A stretch of 64,000 bases of DNA from Hyposmocoma kahamanoa (Eukaryota; Arthropoda; Insecta; Lepidoptera; Cosmopterigidae). This document shows, in pieces, positions 23,393 through 34,614 of the stretch. Location of the stretch: contig NW_020653726.1 of assembly GCF_003589595.1 (NCBI RefSeq), positions 11,093,873 to 11,157,872 of the forward strand. The letters run 5' to 3'. The notes beneath the pieces were generated by a model. It had not been told where the DNA came from. It saw only the letters and a list, made by a program, of their open reading frames with translations, and searched no databases. The translations under genes and the position numbers were made by a program. Every line of letters begins with the position of its first letter. The stretch's first letter is position 1.

Positions 23393-23522
23393 GGTCTACA
23401 GATCGAACCCGCCGGACCTGGCGGAAAAGTGTGGGTGGTCTTGTTTCTAGAATATGTCATAGGATTAGATTAAAAATAAAGCCGACAAGCGGGCTATGTC
23501 GCCGGGTTTGGTCTGTAGACAC
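23393..23522. mobile_element. Small inverted-repeat element, about 130 bp
   Basis: The left end GGTCTACAGATCGAACCCG is matched by the reverse complement of the right end (GTCTACAGACCAAACCCGG) with a few differences. No coding content and no secure target duplication. Confidence 0.5.
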
Positions 23523-23619
23523 CTCTAATCACCTGCCAATAAAGCTCTTTGTTGTGCCTCCTATGCACAGAATTTAATAAGTACGTCAATTCATTGTGTG
23601 TATGTAATCAGCATCAGAT

Positions 23620-23938
23620 AAGACTAAGCCGTGGTAGCCTAATGGTTTAACCTTATTGCCTCTCAAGCAGAGGGTCGTGGGTTCGAATCCGGGTTCGAAC
23701 CTCTCAGTTTCTCGGAATTTATGTGCGAAATTTATTTTGAAATTTATTAAGCTGTTCGGTGAAGGAAAACATTGTGATGAAACTTGCACGTTGAAGAAGA
23801 TTCACAATCCTCGGAAAACGTGTGAAGTCCCCAACCCGCATTGGGCCAGCGTGGCGGACTATAGCCTACCTAAACCTAAACCCTCGCCTCAAAGGAGACC
23901 CGTGCCCAGCAGTGGGACGTATAAATGGGTTGATGATG
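23620..23938 (+). mobile_element. SINE family 2, full copy with 14-bp target duplication
   Basis: The head has A-box TAGCCTAATGG and B-box GGTTCGAATCC. The body follows, and the 3' end reads GCCCAGCAGTGGGACG followed by TGATGATGA. AATCAGCATCAGAT flanks both sides (23606-23619 and 23939-23952). The 3' end resembles that of the RTE LINE at 47153-49363 (TCCAGCAGTGGGCG, then ATGATGATG), as expected for a SINE mobilised by that LINE type. Confidence 0.9.
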
Positions 23939-24236
23939 AATCAGCATCAGATTGTACCACGTATAAATTCAGCTAAAAATATAATTATAAACGGTATGAT
24001 AAAATTGAATGAGATGATGTTTAAACAATTTTAAACTGTGGATCTGAAGGGAATTGCAAGTAAAGACAAAAAAAATTAGATTGTGATAAAATATGTGCGA
24101 GTTATTCGAAGAGTTGTATGGTTTCGATATACAATTACACTGCAACTCCACTTTGCAGTGAACGTAAATTACCCACGTTATTTATTACAGGTAAAATGTA
24201 TCTGCTTATGATTCCTTGCACATTTCCAAGGCGTTA

Positions 24237-24407
24237 GGCTGCTAACCGATTGACTATTTGCAGTTAATGCGTGAAGTCGTCATCAAGTTCAAATAACCTC
24301 GACTGCATGAAGTTAATAACGACTTCACGCATTAACTGCATACAGTCGATCTCGGCTGCATGAAGTCGGTTTCGACTGAATGATGTTAATGCGTGAAGTT
24401 AGCAGCC
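24237..24407. mobile_element. 171-bp TTA-target MITE with internal palindromes
   Basis: Ends are GGCTGCTAAC and its complement, flanked by TTA (24234-24236 and 24408-24410). Inside, TTAATGCGTGAAGT occurs several times in both orientations, including a 22-bp perfect inverted repeat. The right TTA is also the left flank of the next element. Confidence 0.75.
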
Positions 24408-24410
24408 TTA

Positions 24411-24560
24411 GGGTCGTATTCTAGAACTCTATTCAATGCTCAAGTCAGGATTGCACTGGAAATACGACTCTAATGACAGGGTCTTGAGTATGATTTTTAG
24501 TGCTTTGAATCATACTCAAGTCCTGACTTAAGCATTGAGTTGAGTTCTAGAATACGACCC
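24411..24560. mobile_element. 150-bp TTA-target MITE, GGGTCG family
   Basis: The same terminal repeats as the element at 8488 (GGGTCGTATTCTAGAACTC) and a similar centre with a TTTAGTGCTTTGAATCATAC stretch. TTA flanks both ends (24408-24410 and 24561-24563). Confidence 0.9.
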
Positions 24561-24563
24561 TTA

Positions 24564-25734
24564 GTCCCTTGGCAACATTTTGGATAACGCTAACTTTAAA
24601 ATTTGAATTTCTGAAAGTGAAAATCATACATATTAATTTCCAGTTGCTTTGAAGTCTGATGACTTGAATCCCAGTTTCATTGAAAAATAATTGAATACAA
24701 TCGAAGAAGTCGGTACATCAGGAATTCTTTAAAGTTTTCAAATCACTTTTGTAGCCTACCATATTGTTTACGCCACAGCAAAGTCTTTGTAAAACGGCAG
24801 ACTTATTTCGCAGTTGTTTATTTAGGCGGGTGTCGATAATGTAATCTACCCCGTTGGCATATTTTCCATTACCTGTCGCGATAACGTTACTCTGTGCCTT
24901 GAGACGTCTTCGATCACTCATTGAGGTCTACAATTTATTGGATACAACTTCGTATATTTTACAGATATTATAACGATGTTGTTTCCAAGAGTAGGTACCT
25001 TGATACATAGTAACATAATTTCCGATATGGAAAAACGAGATGGCATCGTTTTGCTTGACTACTTTCAAAACTTCTATAAGAAAAGATAATACTTAATTCT
25101 ATAGTTCATGTTTCAAATGTTGCAAAGCACTGCTATTGTATAATATCCATTTCTAGCATAATATGATGTCTCGAAATACCTATTTCAAATTGACTTTACT
25201 GCCAATTCTCATACCTTTTATTGTGCTCTAAATAATAGTCTTATGTACAACGTAATCTATGATTTCTCAGATATTACAAAATCTAAATCTAGACGGTTAA
25301 ATCTGACCTTGCTTTACTTTTAGCACAGCCACTATTATTATTATATTTCGTCGCTTTTTTCTTCAGATGTAATATAGTAACCACGTTACTAGGTAACATT
25401 AGCACAGTTTTTAGAGTTTTGAAACGATTTTTACTCCCAGTTCTAGTCAGCTATCTTATCTCTGGTCATTCCTCTGCTCGGTAACACTTGGCATGCGCAT
25501 TTTTTGACACGCCAGTGATACCGAAAAGAAGAACTATTTAGAAACTGTCTTTAGGTTTTACTTTGCAAAATATTGATATTATTTATGTTACTTAAAATGT
25601 AACGTATGTTTCTCGAGTTAGCATGTAACCCTAAACAAATTTATGTGTTTACATGAAAATTAAAGAGTTTTATATAAATACCGATATTTTTATAAATAAA
25701 AAGGACGTAGTAGTAATAAAAATAGAAAAAGATA
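24564..25734. other. No recognised gene; one unexplained small frame
   Basis: A 67-codon minus frame at 24718-24921 (begins MSDRRRLKAQSNVIATG) has a less AT-biased composition than its surroundings. It resembles no protein I know, so it is not called as a gene. The rest is featureless. Confidence 0.4.
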
Positions 25735-25950
25735 TATTGGTCTGGTTTGGGCACATGGAACGGATGAATGAAAGACAGTGGCGATAGAAGTATGTAGAGC
25801 CGACGTGCAAGGCAACATTGAAAGGAGAACGGCCACGAAGGACGTTTCAAATCTACAACGTCCTTGAAAAGGCTGGAGTACGTAATGAGAAGGATAGAAG
25901 GAACGATTGATGAATGTAAGTGAAGCAAGAGAAGTATGCCAGGATACTTT
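25735..25950 (+). mobile_element. LINE C-terminal relic
   Basis: The plus strand encodes LVWFGHMERMNERQWR followed by a stop. The WFGH-x-RM pattern is typical of the far C-terminus of several insect LINEs. Downstream sequence continues the degraded frame (GERPRRTF-like) and ends without a clear tail. Confidence 0.65.
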
Positions 25951-26870
25951 AACACAAATCCAAATACCTGAGTATATGTGTGTATTGGAGCTGAGTATTT
26001 TACCGCTCAAATACCATTAGGTAGTCAAATTCAATGTGATTTTTTTGGTATTCTAAATTAATATAAAAATAATAAATACATCTCTGACCGTATAGCTACG
26101 TACCAATGGCAAAGTTTCCATATAACACGATTTCCTTCAGCTTGCTTTGGCATATAAACTTTGGTTTATTCTCCAGCTCAGCAGTAACCAAGGAACAAAA
26201 ATTGTCTGCAACATTTTCTGCGTACCTTCTACATCGGTTTACCTTTTGCAAATATCCATCAGGCTATGTAGTAACATATTACAACGCGGAAATCGGTTGT
26301 ATATCCACAGACTCTTCACGAAGATATAAATTTGATTCTATTCGTATTCTTTTTGTTCAGATACCAATTGTAAATTTATTTTTTTTAATTTACCTGACCG
26401 CCACAGACGCTATAACATTGCTTGCTGGCAAGCTTGGCTAACATGGATGAACCCTTTTACTAATAAATAACTATATGGATCATCATGAGTGTTATTTGTG
26501 TATTCTAGTTACTTACGGATTCATAGTTACATTTTATATATTGCGATTTTTAGACATTCTTGATTGTTACGAGAGATTACAAATATTATTCTGAACCAGA
26601 GAACAAAATCTGAACGCCAAAAGCGTTTTAAAGCGTCTCGTAGTGTTGTACACCCATACTTGACTTTTTCTTGTTACAAAATACATTAATGTAGGTTTTC
26701 TATTAAAATTAATATTGGTAAACGTTGTACAAGCCGTTTCAGAAGCCAATAAATTAACCTTATAAATTTATTAAATTTGTCTGTATGGCTTTTAAAACGA
26801 CAGAAACATAAAAAAAATATGTTAAAGTTATATTTGTAAATGTGTAACCTTGTTTTTTTAATAATGTCTA
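25951..26870. other. No recognisable feature
   Basis: Holds a 111-codon plus frame (26106-26441) with no family resemblance and strong AT bias. It is probably chance. Confidence 0.4.
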
Positions 26871-27100
26871 GTGTCGGGGCGAACAAGTCGTGCGCCTGGT
26901 GGTAAGCTGCACGGCTGTCCATAACAGTTGCAGTGCCACTCAGAGCTTTAAATAGCAAAGATATGAGGGGCACTGTCACTGTGCCCGTCACCCTTTGACA
27001 TAAGTTGATAAGTCCTATGTGCCTGTAATTTCACCAGCACCCTTACCATTCAATACCGGAACACAGTAATGCTGACATTACTGCTTGGCGGCAGAAATAG
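26871..27100 (+). repeat. 240-bp repeat family, plus copy
   Basis: Starts GTCGGGGCGAACAAGTCGTG and ends CTGCTTGGCGGCAGAAATAG. Landmarks include CGCCTGGTGGTAAGC, ATAACAGTTGCAGTG and TTCACCAGCACCCTTACC. It matches 62680-62922 (plus) and 49590-49824 (minus) along its length. No A- and B-box pair or terminal inverted repeat was found. Confidence 0.8.
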
Positions 27101-27659
27101 GTATAATAAATAATCAAAGACGCATAGTCGTATATTTGAAAATGACCTGCTTTCTTTTATTTAGTTACAGCCATGGAGGCCCTAGACAACAAACCCCCTA
27201 TATGACTCAAATGTCGTTATTCTCCGGATTTGTATTAATATCTTAATTATGATCTACTTTCGGCAGCTAGAGCTGTGAAAAAACATTCATTAACAGCGAC
27301 ACCCCAAATGGAATGTTTGGAAAGCAGGAATTATAAGGAAAATTATGCAAGAAATGAAACATTTTTCCATCTTTTGTAGGAAGACTTGTGTACAGGGTAA
27401 AGAGCGCGCAAAGTTAATTAGTTCACTCATTACGTCGTGTTATTTTTACTAAATGAAAATTGTTTGTAATAAATGTTGTATTGAATTATTAATAATCAGT
27501 AAAGCAAGATTAAAAGAATAGTAATATTAAGTAAAGAACATTTTTAGATTAATGAAATAAACTGACATTATTGAATCGTCTTCTAAGAATGATGAACCCA
27601 TGAAAATCGATAGGTATATATATCACATCTCATTATTAATTTTGAACAAATGATTTGCC
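27101..27659. other. No recognisable feature
   Basis: AT-rich sequence without coding or repeat signals. Confidence 0.45.
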
Positions 27660-27812
27660 GATTTTGATTTGGTTATTTTCAAATTAAATTTTACACATAA
27701 ATATCGAAAACTCAGAGGTGCAAGCCGGGATTCGAAGCCACGGCCTCTGCTTAGAGGAGAGAGAGAGGAGAGAGCTAGAGGCGGTAGATCAAACCATAAG
27801 GCTACCACAGCT
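27660..27812 (-). mobile_element. SINE family 2 head, minus copy
   Basis: The minus strand has TGGTAGCCTTATGG (A-box) and GGCTTCGAATCC (B-box), as in the copy at 23620. A purine-rich GAGAGAGAGGAGAGAG insertion lies between the boxes. The 3' half with the LINE-like tail is missing. Confidence 0.75.
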
Positions 27813-27818
27813 TCCTTT

Positions 27819-28041
27819 AACTGCTTCCGTAGCCAAACGGTCAACATGCTGGACTGTCGCGCAGAGATCCCGGGTTCGCTTCCCGGGCAGGGAGAAATAT
27901 TTGTATGGTCTACATTTATTTCTGTCGTGATTTTGGGTGTAATTTTGGGTTGTCTATGTCTTTGTCCATGGCACCCGCTATACAGGGTTTCCTTAGTGCG
28001 GGGCTATCAATGTGTTCGTTATTATTGTTATTATTATTATC
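27819..28041 (+). mobile_element. SINE family 1, plus copy
   Basis: Head CTGCTTCCGTAGCCAAACGG, B-box GGGTTCGCTTCCC, conserved body and 3' end, and a TTATTATTATTA-type tail. It directly abuts the minus-oriented SINE family 2 head, so the two heads face each other. Confidence 0.85.
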
Positions 28042-29111
28042 ATTTGTGAACATTACATCAAATTAATTTATTTCTTTATTACATTGTCTTATAGACACCA
28101 AGAGTTTGAATTTTCGTCCATAAGTCCGTCATTATTTGGTATTCAGTGGACTCGACTCTTAGGACTTAATGAGTTCTACGAAACTCGGATTACGCTCAAA
28201 CAGACCATAAAAGGTTTACATTATTTATTCATGTATTTTACGTAAACTGAGTAATTTTCATCGGTTATTATCAACTACTTAAATCGTTAACTGCTATTAT
28301 AAATTTAACTGTAGAAAATATTATATCAAATAGGTTTTGTTTTTGACTTGGTCTACCTTTTAACATACTGATTTATAATCATCAAAGAACTTGAACAGGG
28401 TGAAAAACAGCGAAACCAAAACATGTCTAGTCTTGTCGTATAGAAATATAAATAGAATACAAAAAATATTGATAGCGATAAGTTTTATGAACATTGCTAT
28501 TTATGCGACTGTTTCCAACGCCATTATCATCAACTAGTTGCGCCAATATTTCATAATTATATGTATTAAAGATGACAATTTCTTTAGATAAATTTATTAT
28601 TTCATAGTGTTTTCGTATTTCTTTCTCCTTTCTTTAAAGGAGAAAGAAGTCCGAGTATGATTTTTTAAATGGCATGACACATCACTATTGAATAGTGCCT
28701 CAAAATATGGTAAGGCTTGGCGTTTAGGGAAGGTTAATTTGGAAAAAGGAAACTATGAATTACTTTGTTTGCTTCTTTTCTTGAAATGCATGTGAGTTGT
28801 GAAATTACTTGTACAATTATAATTACTAATTCTCATCAAAGACAAAGTAAGATTAAAGATAATCTTATTTGTACAGTCGGCAGTCGTACACACACGAATG
28901 TAGTGATACATATCCAATCTCGACAATATCTAATTGAATACGGGACCCTGACTTCCTCGTCGATATATAAAGTGACTTACGGTGAACCAATATGTTTCTT
29001 ATCTCATGATGTTTGGTAGTATTAGAGAGAATAAATAAAATAAATTTATTTGCAAAATTTATTTATTTGCAATGGTAGCCGAGACGACAATAGTATGGTA
29101 GGTACAACTTC
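28042..29111. other. No gene; one 13-bp hairpin
   Basis: AT-rich. Bases 28619-28631 and 28636-28648 form a perfect 13-bp hairpin with a four-base loop (TTCTTTCTCCTTT arm). Confidence 0.5.
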
Positions 29112-29300
29112 GAGTTCTTAGGTTTTCGCCATTGTTACTCTTTGGAAGTGAATCTATTTTTTCCGATCAAAATCGCGTACATATCTTTTTCAACTTTACT
29201 TTTTTGTAAACAGCTCCGAAACGTTGATTTATTTGAAAAAAAAAAACAAACATACGCGATGTACATCCTAAAAAATTGTTTTATTTCCAATAACTTTCAA
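29112..29300. repeat. Penelope-type terminal sequence, isolated copy
   Basis: Starts GAGTTCTTAGGTTTTCGC like 1797 and includes a diverged GGAAGTGAATCTATTTTTTC. Near 29247-29290 it contains an inverted counterpart (ATACGCGATGTACATCC). No coding region is attached. Confidence 0.55.
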
Positions 29301-29544
29301 CAATATGTATCGCCAGAAAATAAAGATAGGCATGCAAACATTGGTCGTCACATGATTAATTTAAATTCTCAATATTTTATATAAAAACAAATATTTCAAA
29401 AGTTACTTGACACGGTAATAAACTTAATTTTGTCTGTCGTTTGTACAATATTGTATGTACAATAATAAATTTTTAATAAGTTTTAAATGTTTTAATGGGC
29501 AATTTTTTAATGTCTCTAAGTACTGTATTATAAAGCTAATTATT

Positions 29545-29749
29545 AACTGCCTACGTGGCCGAACGCAGAGGTCACAGTTTCGATTCGAATTCGAGTTCGA
29601 AAAATATTTGTATGGCCTACATTTATTTCTCTCGTAATTTTGGGTGTAATTTGTGGTTGTCTATTTGTGCGTCCATGGCACCCGGGACACAGGGCTACCC
29701 TAGTGCGAGGCTATGTTGAGTGTGTGCGCTATTATATTATTATTATTGT
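29545..29749 (+). mobile_element. SINE family 1, plus copy with deleted centre of head
   Basis: CTGCCTACGTGGCCGAACG passes straight into CAGAGGTCACAG, so the segment between the promoter boxes is lost. The body and CCCTAGTGCGAGGCTATG are retained, with an ATTATTATT-type tail. Confidence 0.8.
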
Positions 29750-31607
29750 ATTATAAAACTTAATATTATAATAATATGCAAAAATGGTTTCGGTTATATT
29801 TTTCCGACTGAGGTGGTTCAAAATAGTTTGTGAGGATTATATTAGGATATCTATAACTTCGAGCGTTTATATATGTATCGATAGTTTTGCTAAATAAATG
29901 TAAATTGTTTTTTTTAGAAAAATGCAATCACAAGTAACAAAAACCAGTCTTAAGTAGTATTTAAGAAAATAACAAAGGGTTAAAGGGTTAAAGACCTTGA
30001 TCATGAAAGTATTGTATAAATGTTGATCGTTTCTAATAAACTAAATAAAATACAGTACAGACCTCAAATACATTTTGTTGTTGCCTGTGCCACAATACCT
30101 ACTAAAAGCTTGTAAGTACTAGGGTATCAGGTGGGAATAAAATTTTGTTCATGATCCCCTGCATTGGGGATCCCATGTGAATAGAAAATAATATAAAATA
30201 AAACGGATCCCCCAATGTATCGGTTTTAGGGGATCAGATGGCAGGAGTAATAAATAATCTAAGATCTAAAAACAAAGGTTTACAGGAGTCAACCGGTGAC
30301 TTACCGTTCACTGTAACTACGTATATATACATTTTTAGTGCTACACATGTGCCGCGCGTCAGCAGCGCGTTTCAGTGTGGCAGGGTTCCCTAGAACTCGT
30401 ACATTACAAAAATTTCCATGACGGATCCCGGAATGCTTCAGCGGCCGCCTCCGTGTGGGCAGAGCATAAGTAAAGAAATAATATTATTTTTATTATATTG
30501 AGGTAAAAATTAACATTGGACCCTGTATAGGCCTTGTTACAAACACTTAAAGAAATAGTTATAACTGACGTGATTCTGCCTGTGCTTGCTATTGGTGATT
30601 GCCTTCCAATTTCAACTTGAGATAGTTTCATAATATTAATTATACTACATTGGTATTTAGGGAGTACAACTGTATGTAATCAAGTTAGTAGGGTACATGT
30701 AGGGTAGGGTTAAGTACGGTTATAAGTTAATTTTGGTGAGGACTGTGGCCGCTTTATGTATAGTAAAGTAATTATATCAGTTCTCTTTAAGTAGATATGA
30801 CCCATATATATTTCAATAATGATCTAATGATTTGTACTTAAATGTAAAATAGAACTTTGAGGGACTGGTACCAATAGCGAGTTTAAATTTATCGGAAGCG
30901 AATGGCGCGTGTAGGGTTACGCTAAAGATCGTCAGATAAAGGAGCAATAAAAGCACGGTGGCGTTGGCGCAAAATTGACAAAAGTTCAGCAATAATTTTA
31001 TGCGGTTTTAGAAAGTCGGGCTATTTATAACCGAAACAAGGTTAGGTGGTTTCATATGGCACGGAACCAGTGATTTATATAAAAACTAACGAGGGGACAG
31101 GATAAGCGGATAAACTCGAGAATTTGTAGACAAATCGTAAACGAGAATTGTTGGTATGATATCGTACCGCAAACCGGCCACATTGTGCCAAGTGTCGTAT
31201 AGTTTGCAGAATTGCAGCTGTATATTTAAAGCTGTATATTTAATATAAGTAACTTAAAGTTATGACCTAAAAAACAGTTCTTTAAAAAATTATTGCTTAA
31301 TACATGCTCAGCATGAAACCACAAGAAGCTACCAATGACTGGAATATTTTATTTTAATGTGCGTATATAGCTATGCATTGTATTACCTAACACACTAGTG
31401 TTACCTAACATCTTTAATTTTAATAATAGTTTAACAGTTTACAATTATACACCAACTTTTTAAATGACGTTATGTAAAAATTTCATAATTACGAAACAAT
31501 ACAACGACTGAGAGAATTATTTAAACAAAACTACCGAGCATTAACCAAATTGAAAGTAACTCAGGCTAAATCATTAAACTAACACAAAATATGTTATTTA
31601 CCGTACG
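29750..31607. other. No gene; one weak inverted repeat
   Basis: At 30150-30235, ATGATCCCCT and GGGGATCC segments recur inverted, suggesting a tiny foldback element. A minus frame around 30404-30480 encodes SAHTEAAAEAFRDPSWKFL in GC-richer sequence, but it has no recognised homology or splice sites. Confidence 0.4.
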
Positions 31608-31730
31608 TACGGGAAAACGATTTGGTTTGTAAGGTTTTTGATATTGATACTTGACACGTTTGGATACGTTACTGATACAAACACATTACACGATATTGCA
31701 CGGTAGCATTATGTCGTTCCAATTAACTGC
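31608..31730 (+). repeat. Direct repeat, left copy
   Basis: About 120 bases (AAAACGATTTGGTTTGTAA, CACGTTTGGATAC, TTACTGATACAAACACAT) recur in the same orientation at 33300-33422 with moderate divergence. The pair brackets two LINE fragments. Confidence 0.7.
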
Positions 31731-31734
31731 TGTT

Positions 31735-32897
31735 TCATAGTTTTGTGTCTTTATGTTTTTGAGCTTATCAGATCCAATGCCATTCCTATCACCGGATCTA
31801 TTCCTCAGGGAAGTGTTCTGGGTTGTATCCTTTTTCTAGTGTACGTAAATGATCTTCCTCAGTCAATTCCTTTTGATAGCATACTGTTCGCGGATGACGT
31901 TTCTATTGTTTTATCTTGCACATGTACTAATTCACTAAAGAAGGACTTAGATGCGGTATTGAACTCAATCACAGATTGGCTTGATCACAACAACCTACAA
32001 CTAAATCTAAAAAAAACAAAATTAATCCAATTTAAGCCCCGCCAAAAACCTGCCCTGGAGATCGATTATCAATATAAATCAACTAAATTAGAAATTGTAG
32101 ACTCGACTACTATGTTAGGTATCGAGATAGACACACATATAAATTGGAAACCCTATATACAAAAAATATCGAGCCGTCTGTCTTCGTTCATATATGCTCT
32201 TAGACAATTAAAGCGTGTTACTAATCTAAAAACGGCCCTCTCAGCTTATTATGCGTTTGCCCACTCGCGACTCGCCTATGGGATCGTACTATGGGGTAAC
32301 TGCAATAACTGCCATGAAATTTTTGTTCTTCAAAAAAAATGTATTAGAATATTGACCAACATCGATCAAACGGCCTCCTGTAAACCGCACTTTACTAAAC
32401 TTAAAATTCTCACCCTAACAGGTATATATATCTTTGAAGCCTGTAAATTTGTTAAAAAACATGCAGACTTATATTCTCCACTAAATTTAATAAGGCGTAA
32501 TAATCGCTATCTAAATAAGCTAAAAGTTCCTTTCTCTAGCTTAAAACTATTTTCATGCGCTCCACATTCTATGTTAATTAAAATATATAATCATATCCCT
32601 AATTATATTAAAAATTTAGATAAAAATAAGGTTTTTGAAAAACAATTAAAGGATTTTCTCATCCTAAAAACCTATTATAATATGTCTGAGTTTTTCGATG
32701 ATAAAAGTATTTGAAAGTTGGCCAAGATAAAGAACTCAACTTTTAACTGACTGTATGTCTCATGGTTGATGCTTCTACATGATTGGGATTGTTTTGGGAC
32801 TTAAATGTATGACTTATATATAGTGCTGAACATGTATAAATAATAATTAATTTAATTTAAATATAATTTAATTTAATTTAAATATAATAATAATAAG
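31735..32897 (+). mobile_element. 5'-truncated LINE
   Basis: Starts inside the reverse transcriptase domain and ends in an AT-rich tail (about 32845-32897), in which an ATTTAATTTAAATATAA unit is roughly doubled. Confidence 0.8.
31743..32714 (+). pseudogene. LINE reverse transcriptase, C-terminal two thirds
   Basis: An uninterrupted 323-codon frame begins mid-domain. GSIPQGSVLGCILFLVYVND lies near residues 18-37 and the catalytic FADDVS near 49-54. STTMLGIEIDTHINWKPYI matches the conserved block after the palm. AHSRLAYGIVLWGN and the rest match the C-terminal part of CR1/Jockey-group LINE proteins. The first methionine is arbitrary: the fingers domain and endonuclease are missing because of 5' truncation, so no functional product is expected. 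The intact frame over nearly 1 kb suggests a fairly recent insertion. It is more AT-rich in codon use than the other LINEs in the window. Confidence 0.85.
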
Positions 32898-33062
32898 ATG
32901 GAAGGAAGGAAACAGAGAGGAAGACCAAGAATGGCATTCTGTGACCAAATAAAAAGAAAGGTTAATGTGAGCAGTTACAGGGAGGTCAAGGAGTTGGCTA
33001 TGGACCGTGAGTAGTGGAGGAGGCTACACCGACAAGAGCATGGCTCTTAAATAAAATGAATG
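32898..33062 (+). mobile_element. LINE C-terminal relic of another family
   Basis: The plus strand encodes QRGRPRMAFCDQIKRKV, then YREVKELAMDRE, a stop, and WRRLHRQEHGS with a terminal stop. This block is the far C-terminus of a LINE family common in Lepidoptera. One glutamate codon has become TAG. It directly abuts the tail of the previous LINE. Confidence 0.7.
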
Positions 33063-33299
33063 AATAATAATAATACCCATATCAATTAATTACCTACGTT
33101 TTAAGTTTGGGTTGTTCCTAAATTATATTGTAACTATCACTTAACTTTAATTTGCAACGCCCTTACAGGGTATCACATGTATGCTGTCATAGTTTTAAGT
33201 TTATTAAATTGTACCATACCTGTGAAAAGCAATAAATAAATGAAATGAAATGACTAAAATTGAAAAGTCGTGAGAAAACTAAACTCAAATAAACATTTT

Positions 33300-33422
33300 T
33301 GGTAAAACGATTTGGTTTGTAACTTTTTGAGATTTTCATTACGTGTCACACGTTTGGATACATTACTGATACAAACACATAGCACGACATTGATCGACAG
33401 CATTTTGTTGTTCTAATCAAAA
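33300..33422 (+). repeat. Direct repeat, right copy
   Basis: Partner of 31608-31730. Similarity is clear from AAAACGATTTGGTTTGTAA onwards and fades after about 33420. Confidence 0.7.
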
Positions 33423-34309
33423 AGTCAAAGATTATTTATTCCATAGGTAAAATAAATTTACACTTGAAAACGTCACATTTAAGCTACTGCTCGTTCACTA
33501 CGCTGACCTCCCTGAAAAGAACGAGCAAGAAACTCTAGGGATTGCTCTTTTCAAATAAAGTTAAATGCTATGGAATACACTTTGGATCAAATTTGTGTGG
33601 ATTCTGGAGCCATGTCGTCTTACCATACAGGACAATTATGAAAGTATATTTATCAAGATAATAATTAACGTGCTAATTATCAACGATAACTACCCCTTCG
33701 AACCTTGCTGTTAATTAATTATGTTTTTTAAATACTCTCATAAAGTTTTTCTAAGTGGATACAATATTTCTTAGAATTTAAGTGGCACGTGTCACGTGGT
33801 ACGTAGAGACTAGGAAGTATCACGACCGTTATCTGGCAGCCGGCTGCCGGTTCGCGGCCCTCCGGTTGACATACATAATATACACACGATACCTACTTTG
33901 ACCCGTCGCCGCTTCGTAATGTACTTATAAAAATGTCAGTCATCAGTTGATGCCCAATCACAAAAATATAAACATTATCCCCTCGGTTTCGGTTTTTTAA
34001 CGTAATGTTACGTGTTTTATTTACATTTGCGTAGTGTCCCGTTTCTTTACAATGTAAATTAGATGTAAGAAGATTTAATGACAAATGTAAAGACTCAACA
34101 TTCCAATAAAAGGACGTAGCGGAAAAAGTAATTTCGAAAAGTCTGTTCACTCGACATAAAAACAATATAATTAGTATAGGATGTTAAGGAAATAAAATGT
34201 GTAGAGATTTCAGAATGTCAAGTATTGATTGACTTCAAGTAGAAAGTGTTATGCGCAGGAATGACAGTGACATTACTCAAAAATTTTATTATGTGAAATT
34301 CACATGTAC
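33423..34309. other. No recognisable gene
   Basis: Mostly AT-rich. Bases 33830-33870 are GC-rich (GGCAGCCGGCTGCCGG, itself palindromic). Nothing coding was recognised. Confidence 0.45.
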
Positions 34310-34614
34310 CATAGTTTCCAAACTTTTTAGCTTACCGCCCACTTAGACAAGATAAAAAATCTCAACGCCTACCAACACAAAAAAGCATTGAAAACTCGTA
34401 GTTTTTATATTAATTTAACACAAAAATCACAAGGAAAAGAAATGTATACTTGTTGTGTTATTTATATAGATCATTCAGGATTTTTTTCAAATGCGGTGGC
34501 ACCCCCTGGTCATCATCAACGCCACCCCCAATTGCTTCCGAGACCTCTACCGCCTCCCAAGGACTTTTCAGCGCCCACTGGGGGTGGTCGGTAGGGACCA
34601 CTTTGGGAACTATG
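34310..34614. mobile_element. hAT-like non-autonomous element
   Basis: The ends CATAGTTTCCAAACTTTTT and, inverted, CATAGTTCCCAAAGTGG resemble hAT terminal repeats. The 8-base flanks (ACATGTAC and ACCAATAC) are only partly alike, so the target duplication is degraded. The interior is unusually C/G-rich but has no convincing transposase. Confidence 0.5.

Noticed and set aside
24237..24407. Repeated TTAATGCGTGAAGT units as a possible CRISPR-like array
   Set aside because: Copies are in both orientations without regular spacers and lie within a MITE in a eukaryotic genome.
24718..24921. 67-codon minus frame with balanced composition
   Set aside because: No homology recognised, no splice signals or neighbours that support a gene.
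26106..26441. 111-codon plus frame
   Set aside because: Strong AT bias, no recognisable domain, hydrophobic end typical of chance frames in AT-rich DNA.
30404..30480. GC-richer minus frame encoding SAHTEAAAEAFRDPSWKFL as a possible exon
   Set aside because: No splice acceptor at the start and no homology that I recognise.
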